Below the pieces are notes generated by a model. The model was not told where the DNA came from, ran no database searches, and saw nothing but the letters and a program-made list of their open reading frames with translations. The translations under genes and the position numbers were made by a program. From an uncultured Myxococcales bacterium (lineage in GTDB: Bacteria; Myxococcota_A; Bradymonadia; UBA7976; UBA1532), in NCBI GenBank assembly GCA_937896275.1, contig CALBMW010000062.1, positions 1-5,907 on the forward strand: a stretch of DNA of 5,907 bases, written 5' to 3'. This document shows positions 1 to 5,744 of the stretch, piece after piece (within the stretch, counting starts at the first letter, position 1; the number at the start of each line of letters is the position of its first letter).

Positions 1-2
1 GG

Positions 3-1079
3 GCCGAAGCCGCCGTCGCGCGCGTGATGGCAGACGAAGCCGTCCGGCCCACGCGCGCAGAGGTCGGCGCGGCCGTCGCCGTCCACGTCGGCCAAGCGGA
101 TCGTCGTGTCGTAGCGGGGCTCGCCCCAGCCCTGGTCGTCACTCCAAGCCGGGCCGTCGATGCCTTCGCCAAAGCCGTCGCCGGTGAAGGGCCAGCAGAT
201 CATGCCGCGGTTGGCGCGCGCGCAGAGGTCCAGGTCGCCGTCCCCGTCGACGTCGCCCAGACGAATCGTCCCATAGTTGTCGTGGTCGCCCCATCCCGAG
301 TCGTCGCCCAAGCGGGGGCCGATGACCTGCGTGGGGAAGCCGGCGCCGTCGGACAGGTGGCACTCGAAGCCCTCTGGAGTGCGCGCGCAGAGGTCGGCGC
401 GGCCGTCGCCATCGACGTCGGTGAAGCGGATCGTGCTCCAGGCCGAGACATCCCCGAAGCCCGCCGCGTCGCTCCACGCCGGTCCGTCGATCCGGGCACC
501 GAAGCCGTCGCCGCGAGAGCGCCAGCAGCGCATGCCGGCCGCCGCACGCGCGCAAAGGTCCGCCCGGCCGTCCCCGTCCAGGTCTTCCATGCGTAAAGTA
601 CCGTAATGTTGAGGTTTTCCCCATCCGGCGGCGTCGGTGAGATCAGGGCCGTCGAGGGCGGGCCCGAAGCGCTCGCCATCGAAGCGGTGGCACACGACGC
701 CGTCCGGGGCCCGGGCGCACAGGTCGGCGCGGCCGTCCCCGTCGAGATCGGCGAGGCGCATCGTGCTGTGGTAGCGGGCGTCCTTCCAGCCCAGGGCGTC
801 GCTCCAGGCGGGGCCGGCGGGGAGGGCCTCGAAGCCCTCGCCGGTCGAGCGCCAGCAACGCACGCCGGCGTCGGCGCGCAGGCACAGATCGGCGCGACCG
901 TCGGCGTCCAGGTCACCCATGCGGAGGGTCGCGTAGTTGGTCACGTCGCTCCAGCCGTGCGCGTCGGCGAGGGCCTCGACGCGCCATGGGGGGCCGAAGC
1001 CGTCGCCGGTGGAGGGATGGCAACGCAGCTCGCTCGCGGCCCGCCCGCAGAGATCGGCGCGGCCGTCGCCGTCCACGTC
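3..1079 (-). repeat. Seven tandem 165-bp (55-residue) Ca-loop repeats in alternating A/B types
   Basis: DxDxDGxxD loops begin at residues 282, 337, 392, 447, 502, 557 and 612 of the encoded protein, a constant step of 55. All four calcium-ligand aspartates are kept in every copy. Each copy has two cysteines at repeat positions 11 and 20 (for example C292/C301 and C402/C411), which could form a disulfide within each blade. Copies 1, 3, 5 and 7 carry Cys-His at positions 20-21. Copies 2, 4 and 6 carry Cys-Trp there, followed by GPAWSD. The last copy is cut by the window edge, so the total number is unknown. Confidence 0.9.
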
Positions 1080-1922
1080 CGTGGAGCCGGGAGCGTCGAC
1101 GAGCGCCGCCTGCTCGACCACCTCGGCCACGTCGAACGCACAGGCGCGGGGGCCACCGTCGCCGGTGAGCACCGCGAGGTGATTGGCGACCGTACGGGGG
1201 CTTCCATCGGAGGGTGTGTTGACAGTCCCCTGTCCGCGGATCCACATCGTCGAGGAGCCGCCGCCGTCCATGTTCATCGCGCGCGCCGCGCCCAGGTCGC
1301 GCATCAACGTGGCCAGCTCGCGGCAGTTCATGCCCACGCTGGCCGCCGACCGCCCGTCGACCACCGCCAGGAAGAGGGTGCGCTGGTCGGCGGAGAGGCC
1401 GATGGCGGTGCGCGGGTGGCGCGCGCTGCAGTCCGCGCGGTTGAACGCGGCCTGTACCTCGCCGCCGTCCACCAGCAGGGGGCGGCCCGCGACGGCCTCG
1501 CGGGCCCAGGCGGGCGGCGCCTCGACGTTTCCGGGGGGGCGCAGCAGGGCGCGGTCGTCGCCGAACAGAACCTCGCCGGATCCGCCCATGTCGGCGTGCC
1601 AGACCACGCCGTTGCCCATGGCCAGGCCGGTGGGCAGGTGCGTGTCGTAGCTGAAGAAGTCGGCGTTGACGGCGGCGAGCGCGCCCACGCGGTCGGCGAA
1701 GGAGGGCACGGTGCGCCAATGCTCGGCCTCGCGCGTCGCTCGAAGGCGCACGCCGCCGCGGCACAGATCGACGACCAGCGCGTCGATGCGCCAGGGCGTG
1801 CCCGTGCTGCGGGCGAGCCAGCGGACGCCCGGCGCGACGTCCGTCCACCGGTCCGCGGCGCGCGCTCGGCCGACGGCCAGCAGGCTCAGGAGCAGAGACA
1901 CCGTGCAGGTCAGGCGGCGCAT
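3..1922 (-). CDS. Secreted phosphodiester glycosidase (NAGPA domain) with C-terminal FG-GAP/VCBS-type repeats, partial
   Basis: The frame is open from an ATG at 1922 to the left edge: 640 codons with no stop, so the C-terminus is missing. Residues 1-23 form a signal peptide (MRRLTCTVSLLLSLLAVGRA, then a probable cut after ARA), so the protein is exported. Residues about 28-255 match the phosphodiester glycosidase family (PF09992, related to the human uncovering enzyme NAGPA): NADFF at 86-90, MDGGGSSTM at 218-226 and NHLAVLTG at 247-254. Residues 282-640 are seven repeats, each opening with a DxDxDGxxD calcium-type loop, as in FG-GAP/VCBS beta-propellers. A GAGGA ribosome site at 1928-1932 lies 5 nt before the ATG; an in-frame GTG at 1934 is less likely because it overlaps that site. 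The natural substrate of bacterial members is mostly unknown, so hydrolysis of a sugar phosphodiester is a family inference. The repeats probably serve binding or surface attachment. Confidence 0.9.
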   Translation of the reverse strand, partial: MRRLTCTVSLLLSLLAVGRARAADRWTDVAPGVRWLARSTGTPWRIDALVVDLCRGGVRLRATREAEHWRTVPSFADRVGALAAVNADFFSYDTHLPTGLAMGNGVVWHADMGGSGEVLFGDDRALLRPPGNVEAPPAWAREAVAGRPLLVDGGEVQAAFNRADCSARHPRTAIGLSADQRTLFLAVVDGRSAASVGMNCRELATLMRDLGAARAMNMDGGGSSTMWIRGQGTVNTPSDGSPRTVANHLAVLTGDGGPRACAFDVAEVVEQAALVDAPGSTDVDGDGRADLCGRAASELRCHPSTGDGFGPPWRVEALADAHGWSDVTNYATLRMGDLDADGRADLCLRADAGVRCWRSTGEGFEALPAGPAWSDALGWKDARYHSTMRLADLDGDGRADLCARAPDGVVCHRFDGERFGPALDGPDLTDAAGWGKPQHYGTLRMEDLDGDGRADLCARAAAGMRCWRSRGDGFGARIDGPAWSDAAGFGDVSAWSTIRFTDVDGDGRADLCARTPEGFECHLSDGAGFPTQVIGPRLGDDSGWGDHDNYGTIRLGDVDGDGDLDLCARANRGMICWPFTGDGFGEGIDGPAWSDDQGWGEPRYDTTIRLADVDGDGRADLCARGPDGFVCHHARDGGFG

Positions 1923-1940
1923 TTGGATCCTCACGGGTGC

Positions 1941-1955
1941 TTCTGCGCAGCAGAA
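1941..1955. promoter_or_regulatory. Perfect inverted repeat TTCTGC-GCA-GCAGAA in the leader of the glycosidase gene
   Basis: Two 6-base arms that are exact reverse complements flank a 3-base centre. The element ends 19 nt before the minus-strand ATG at 1922, just upstream of the ribosome site at 1928-1932. It could be an operator or an mRNA hairpin close to the ribosome site. No known regulator motif is recognised, and a match of this size can arise by chance. Confidence 0.35.
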
Positions 1956-2127
1956 TGCCGACCCGCGCGCGCCACGGGTAGGGGTTCGAGCGAGCGCTGA
2001 AGGCGGCCAACGGAGAGTGAGCGCCCGACGACCGGCGCGGGCCTGGTCACTCGCGCTCTCCGGAAGACGTCGCGCCCTTACATTTCCGATACCTAACGAT
2101 GACGCGCCTCGACGCACGTGTGACCGC

Positions 2128-2137
2128 CACCGCGGTG
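2128..2137. promoter_or_regulatory. 10-bp perfect palindrome CACCGCGGTG in the divergent intergenic region
   Basis: This palindrome lies 78 nt before the desaturase start, in the 293-bp gap between two divergent genes. A possible extended -10 (TGA-TACCTT, 2144-2152) follows it, without a convincing -35. A repressor site in this position would be plausible for a lipid desaturase gene, but the region is GC-rich and the motif is not diagnostic. Apart from this, the gap holds an AT-richer patch at 2078-2100 that may be promoter DNA. I see no gene in the gap. Confidence 0.25.
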
Positions 2138-2215
2138 TGTCCCTGATACCTTCTGCCTGTCGCTGACGACCACTCCGGCTCCGCTGGCGACGGGACCCTG
2201 ACCTTGGGGAGATCG

Positions 2216-3358
2216 ATGAAGGACGCTCGAATTCGTTTCGACACCCGGTCGCCGTTCTATACGGAGCTCAAGGAGCGCGTGGACGCCTGGTTCGAGGCCA
2301 GCGGACAACGCCCGCGCGATCACTGGAAGATGTATCTCAAGACCGCGATCATCATGGCCTGGTGGCTGGGATCGCTGGTGGCCTTCCTGACGCTCGACGT
2401 CGGCTGGCTGGGGGCGCTGGGCCTGGGTGTGTCGCTCGGCCTCTCCACCGGCGGCCTCGGCATGAGCGTCATGCACGACGGCGGACACAAGGCCTACTCG
2501 GACCACAAGTGGGTCAACGCGGCGATGGCGTGGGTGATCGATCTGATCGGCGCGAGCAGCTACGTCTGGAACGAGAAGCACAACGTCCGGCACCACACCT
2601 ACCCCAACGTCGTGGGCAGCGACGACGACGTCGACATCGGCCCGCTGGCGCGGCTGGCGCCCGGCTCGCCGCGGTACGGCTTTCATCGCTGGCAGCACCT
2701 GTACATGTGGCCGCTGTACGGCTTCATCACCATCAAGTGGCACTGGTGGGACGACTTCTATCAGATCGCTCGCGGGCGCATCGGCGCCTACGCGTTCAAC
2801 CGACCGACCGGCGGCAAGGCCGCGGCCTTCTGGGCCGGCAGGGTGATCTTCTTCGGCTGGGCGCTCGTGCTGCCGATCATGTATCAGCCGGTCGCCCTCG
2901 CGCTGACCTTCTACTTCGTCGCGCAGTTCGTGCAGGGGGTGGTGCTGGCCGCCACCTTCCAGATGGCCCACTGCGTCGAGGAGGCACGCTACTTCGAGCC
3001 CTCGGCCGACGGCAGCCCGGTCGACCTCGACTTCGCGCGGCACCAGTTGGCCACCACCATCGACTTCGCCACCGAGAACCCGCTGGCGACCTGGTACATG
3101 GGCGGGCTGAACTTCCAGGCTGTGCACCATCTGTTCCCGAGGGTCTGCCACGTTCACTACCCGGCCATCTCGCGCATCGTGGCCGAGGTGGCCGCGAAGC
3201 ACGATCAGCCCTACACGCCCACGCCCAGCGTGCGTTTGGCCTTGGCCTCGCACTACCGCTGGTTGCGGACGCTCGGCCAGCCGGGCGCGGTGCCGGTCGT
3301 GGGGTCGGCGGTCGCGGCCGTCCAGTCAGTCGCAGGCCACCCGGAAGCGATCGTCTAG
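2216..3358 (+). CDS. Membrane fatty acid desaturase (PF00487, front-end/linoleoyl-CoA desaturase-like)
   Basis: This 380-residue integral membrane di-iron enzyme is predicted to insert a double bond into a fatty acyl chain, using an electron donor encoded elsewhere. The three histidine boxes are complete: HDGGH at 87-91, HNVRHH at 122-127 and QAVHH at 301-305. Glutamine in place of the first histidine of box 3 is typical of front-end (delta-5/delta-6-type) desaturases. The motif HLFPRVCHVHYPAISRIV following QAVH is also typical of this family (COG3239). Hydrophobic spans lie at about 42-60, 64-84, 206-224 and 226-248. No cytochrome b5 domain is fused, as is usual in bacteria. ATG 2216 was chosen because GGGGAG (2206-2211) precedes it; an in-frame TTG at 2204 would contain that site. 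Substrate and position of desaturation cannot be read from sequence. The last 33 bp overlap the convergent GH114 gene. Confidence 0.93.
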   Translation: MKDARIRFDTRSPFYTELKERVDAWFEASGQRPRDHWKMYLKTAIIMAWWLGSLVAFLTLDVGWLGALGLGVSLGLSTGGLGMSVMHDGGHKAYSDHKWVNAAMAWVIDLIGASSYVWNEKHNVRHHTYPNVVGSDDDVDIGPLARLAPGSPRYGFHRWQHLYMWPLYGFITIKWHWWDDFYQIARGRIGAYAFNRPTGGKAAAFWAGRVIFFGWALVLPIMYQPVALALTFYFVAQFVQGVVLAATFQMAHCVEEARYFEPSADGSPVDLDFARHQLATTIDFATENPLATWYMGGLNFQAVHHLFPRVCHVHYPAISRIVAEVAAKHDQPYTPTPSVRLALASHYRWLRTLGQPGAVPVVGSAVAAVQSVAGHPEAIV

Positions 3359-4174
3359 CTCCAGAGGCAGGATGAGGGTCCTCAGACCCAGCGCGGCCGA
3401 GGCGGGACACACCGTCTCGGCCAGCGTCGCAGCCTGCTCGGCCGAGTCGACGTACTCGACGTTGAGGGCGGCCTTGTTCGCCGTGACGAAGGGCCGAAGC
3501 GCCTCGCAGTCGCCCATCTCGTGGCACTGCTCGTTGAGCGCGAGGTCGAAGAAAGCAACAAGGTCGGGGATTTGCGGGCCGTCGTTCTTGAGGGCGATGG
3601 CCAGGCCGCGCGCGTGCGCCCCGTCGGCGAGCCGGCGGTTGAACGCCAGCTGATCGGCGGCGGTGATCGGGAAGCCGGTGTCGTTGTCCCAGGCGTCCAC
3701 GTTGTCGGGCTCGACCCCCTCGCAGCCTTTTTCGCGTGCCAGATCGAGGCGCTCCGCCATCACCTGCCACACGGCGTCGGCGCGAATGTCGAGCCAGCGC
3801 TCGCCCTCCCAGTCGTCCAGCGGGCGGCCCAAGGTCGCGGCGGGCAGGCGGCCGAAGTCCGGTCGCCAGTTCTCGCTCGATCCCGCCGAGAAGTAGCAGA
3901 GGACGTGGTGTCCGGCGGCCTGGAGGCCGGCGATGGCAGAGGCGTCCTGGTCGAAGAGATCGATGTCGTAGAGGTCGACCGGGTAGTTGGCACCGAGGCG
4001 ATCACCCTGCAGCTGCCACTGCCACGTGACCTGCGGCGGTGGCTGGTAGACGTCGGCGCTGGGGGCGGCCGCGTCGGCCCGTGGGGCGCTGGCGTCGACG
4101 TCCGGTTCGTCGTCGGTGGGATCGCAGGCGGTCAGGGCGAGCGCGAACGCGAGGAGGGAGCGGGCGGGCGTCAC
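3326..4174 (-). CDS. GH114-family glycoside hydrolase lipoprotein (endo-alpha-1,4-polygalactosaminidase-like)
   Basis: The 282-residue protein starts at GTG 4174, supported by a strong GGAGG (4181-4185) 6 nt upstream. Residues 1-16 plus C17 form a lipoprotein signal with lipobox LTAC, so it should be lipid-anchored. Residues 18-47 are an acidic, Ala/Pro-rich linker. The rest resembles the GH114 TIM-barrel family (PF03537): WQWQLQG at 51-57, YDIDLFD at 69-75, VLCYFSAGSSENWRPDF at 91-107, RWLDIR at 126-131, GCEGVEPDNVDAW at 150-162 and ALKND at 194-198. The acidic residues of the last two-thirds, E155 and D157, are candidate active-site residues. GH114 enzymes cut galactosamine-containing polymers, and PelA of the Pel polysaccharide system carries such a domain. 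No pel genes are visible here, so the substrate is open. It is transcribed toward the desaturase and overlaps it by 33 bp. Confidence 0.88.
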   Translation of the reverse strand: MTPARSLLAFALALTACDPTDDEPDVDASAPRADAAAPSADVYQPPPQVTWQWQLQGDRLGANYPVDLYDIDLFDQDASAIAGLQAAGHHVLCYFSAGSSENWRPDFGRLPAATLGRPLDDWEGERWLDIRADAVWQVMAERLDLAREKGCEGVEPDNVDAWDNDTGFPITAADQLAFNRRLADGAHARGLAIALKNDGPQIPDLVAFFDLALNEQCHEMGDCEALRPFVTANKAALNVEYVDSAEQAATLAETVCPASAALGLRTLILPLELDDRFRVACD

Positions 4175-4203
4175 GGCGTACCTCCGTGGGGCTGCGGGGC
4201 GTC

Positions 4204-4232
4204 AGTCTGGCACCGCGGGCGGGACGCGTCAC
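4204..4232 (-). promoter_or_regulatory. Candidate promoter of the GH114 lipoprotein gene
   Basis: Read on the minus strand, GTGACG (4232-4227) matches TTGACA at four of six bases. It is followed by a 17-bp spacer and CAGACT (4209-4204). A TGC directly before the latter gives an extended -10. Transcription would start near 4197, leaving a leader of about 23 nt that contains the GGAGG ribosome site at 4181-4185. The geometry is good, but no experiment or comparison supports it. The stop codon of the relic reading frame upstream lies inside the -35 box. Confidence 0.45.
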
Positions 4233-4361
4233 CCGCGCTCGACGATCAGCAGCAGATACTCGCCCGGCGGGTCGCGGCGGCCGGTCGACGACGAAGTACC
4301 AGGTGCCCGCCGCGGCGACGGCGCGCAGGTGGGCCGCGACGCCCGCGGTGAGCGGAGAGAG
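4229..4361 (-). pseudogene. Frameshifted remnant of a PPC-like domain C-terminus
   Basis: On the minus strand, one frame from 4361 to 4263 reads LSPLTAGVAAHLRAVAAAG and then TWYFVVDRPPRPAG. A frame shifted by one base reads EYLLLIVERG followed by TGA at 4231-4229. Removing one base near 4262 would join them. The pattern AGTWYFVVD...GEYLLLIVE resembles the closing strands of bacterial pre-peptidase C-terminal (PPC) domains (aGtYyvvVd...GdYtLtv). In both pieces the third codon positions are nearly all G or C, as in the real genes here. No upstream part exists, because the intact M16 gene begins at 4425. It could be the tail of a gene lost by deletion, a sequencing-error frameshift in a small gene, or chance. 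Confidence 0.33.
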
Positions 4362-4424
4362 CGGGCGGTCGGCCGGGCCAGCAGGGGCTTGCTCCCGGCG
4401 ATCGGTCGGCGCACCCTGTCGCCC

Positions 4425-5744
4425 ATGCTGTACTCCCTCCTCAGCGTCGCCCTCCTGGCGGCCCCCACGGTGGACATCCCGCATCGAACGTTCACGCTCG
4501 AGAACGGGCTGGTGGTCATCCTGCACGAGGACCACCGGGTGCCCCTGGTCGCCGTCAACATCAACTACGACGTCGGATCGAAGGACGAGCGTCCCGGTCG
4601 CACCGGCTTCGCCCACCTGTTCGAGCACCTGATGTTCATGGGCACCGTGCGCGTGCCCCAGGGCAAGTTCGACCAGTGGATGGAGGCCGAGGGCGCGTGG
4701 AACAACGCCTGGACCAGCGAGGATCGCACCGACTACTACGCGGTGGGTCCCAAGCACACGCTGCCGCTGCTGCTGTGGCTCGAGGCCGATCGGCTGTCCG
4801 CGCTCGGGGGCGAGATCGACCAGGCCAAGCTCGATCTGCAGCGCGACGTGGTGCGCAACGAGCGGCGGCAGACCACCGAGAACACCCCCTATGGCGTGGC
4901 GGACCTGAAGCTGCCCGCGCTGCTGTATCCGGCCGATCACCCCTATCACCACCCGGTCATCGGATCGCACGAGGATCTGCAGGCCGCGGCGGTGCGCGAC
5001 GTGCAGGACTTCTTCGCGGCCTGGTACGTGGCCGGCAACGCCTCGCTGGTGGTGGCGGGGGACTTCGAGCCGGCCGCGGCGGAGGCCGAGATTCGACGCG
5101 CGTTCGGGTGGATGCCGGCCCGCAAGGCGCCGCGCACCGAGCCCGCCCGGCCGCGCGCGCCCGAGCCGGCGGCGGTGACGGCGCTCACGGCCATCGAGGA
5201 TCGGGTGGATCAGCCGCGCGTGATCCTGGCGTGGCAGAGCCCCGCGCACTTCGAGCCGGGGGACGCGGCGCTGGATCTGTTGGCGTCGGTCCTGGCGGAC
5301 GGCAAGGCGAGTCGGCTGCAGCAGGCGCTCATCTATGAGAAGGGGCTGGCCCAGGACGTGGTGGCCGGGCAGTGGTCGGGGCGGCTGGGATCGCAGTTCG
5401 TCGTCTGGGCGACGGCGCGGCCCGGGGTGACGGTCGAAGCGCTGCAGGCGGCCCTCGAGGCCGCGCTCGACGAGGCGCTGACCAGCATGGATGACGACGC
5501 GGTGGCGCGGGCGCGCGCCAAGGCCGAGACCACCCTCGTGACCACCCTGCAGTCGGTCGCGAATCGGGCCTCGCAGCTCAACACCTATCAGTCACTGCTG
5601 GGGCGGGCCGACTTCCTCGCCGAGGATCTGGCGCGCTATGCGGGGCTCGACGCGGCGGCGCTGAGGGCGGCGGCCGCGGGTCTGCTGACGCGGGATCGCC
5701 GGGCGACGCTGCACGTCGTGCCGGCGAAGGGGGCGGTGAAATGA
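4425..5744 (+). CDS. Exported zinc metallopeptidase of the M16 family (insulinase/processing-peptidase-like), catalytic subunit
   Basis: The 439-residue protein has the size of a single M16B subunit. A short hydrophobic N-terminus (MLYSLLSVALLAAP) looks like a signal peptide, so it probably works in the periplasm. The inverted zinc motif HLFEH is at 64-68, with E146 in VVRNERRQ as the expected third ligand 78 residues after H68. NNAWTSEDRTDYY at 93-105 is the usual substrate-strand region. The M16 C-terminal domain runs from about 183 to 365, with DVQDFFAAWYVAGNASLVVAGDF at 192-214 and KASRLQQALIYEKGLAQ at 294-310. The start is less sure: there is no good ribosome site before ATG 4425, and a TTG at 4389 would add 12 residues including a double arginine. 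The stop overlaps the next start (ATGA), so the two genes are translationally coupled. Confidence 0.93.
   Translation: MLYSLLSVALLAAPTVDIPHRTFTLENGLVVILHEDHRVPLVAVNINYDVGSKDERPGRTGFAHLFEHLMFMGTVRVPQGKFDQWMEAEGAWNNAWTSEDRTDYYAVGPKHTLPLLLWLEADRLSALGGEIDQAKLDLQRDVVRNERRQTTENTPYGVADLKLPALLYPADHPYHHPVIGSHEDLQAAAVRDVQDFFAAWYVAGNASLVVAGDFEPAAAEAEIRRAFGWMPARKAPRTEPARPRAPEPAAVTALTAIEDRVDQPRVILAWQSPAHFEPGDAALDLLASVLADGKASRLQQALIYEKGLAQDVVAGQWSGRLGSQFVVWATARPGVTVEALQAALEAALDEALTSMDDDAVARARAKAETTLVTTLQSVANRASQLNTYQSLLGRADFLAEDLARYAGLDAAALRAAAAGLLTRDRRATLHVVPAKGAVK

Noticed and set aside
3..1079. CRISPR-like or mobile-element repeat array
   Set aside because: The 165-bp periodicity is explained by protein repeats with conserved reading frame. 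There are no short identical repeats with spacers, terminal inverted repeats or transposase.
606..2000. 464-codon plus-strand open frame opposite the glycosidase gene, with a companion at 24-596
   Set aside because: It is antisense to a frame with a signal peptide, NAGPA motifs and Ca-loop repeats. Its sequence is a low-complexity Ala/Gly/Arg/Val mixture produced by GC-rich codons and the repeats, with no recognisable domain.
2047..2244. 65-codon minus-strand frame across the divergent intergenic region
   Set aside because: It begins inside the desaturase gene, has no ribosome site that I can see and no family resemblance. It would occupy the likely promoter region.
2093..3253. 386-codon minus-strand open frame opposite the desaturase
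   Set aside because: The plus strand has all three histidine boxes in one intact frame. The antisense product is rich in His, Val, Asp and Arg without family motifs, as expected of a shadow frame.
3326..4174. A joint glycan-degradation system of the NAGPA protein and the GH114 lipoprotein
   Set aside because: The genes are separated by an oppositely oriented desaturase, are not co-transcribed and share no visible control site, so proximity alone does not support a system.
4255..4260. GATACT as a -10 box for the M16 gene
   Set aside because: It matches four of six bases, but no -35-like hexamer lies 16-18 bp upstream, and it sits within the relic coding fragment, about 165 nt before the start.
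4116..4424. In-frame upstream extension of the M16 gene by 103 codons
   Set aside because: The extension is Arg/Gly/Ala-rich without structure, overlaps the start of GH114 and its promoter, and would bury the signal peptide in the middle of the protein.
4002..5249. 415-codon minus-strand frame across the M16 gene and the GH114 N-terminus
   Set aside because: It is antisense to the M16 gene and out of frame with GH114. Only the short part at 4263-4361 looks coding-like, and that is reported separately as a relic.
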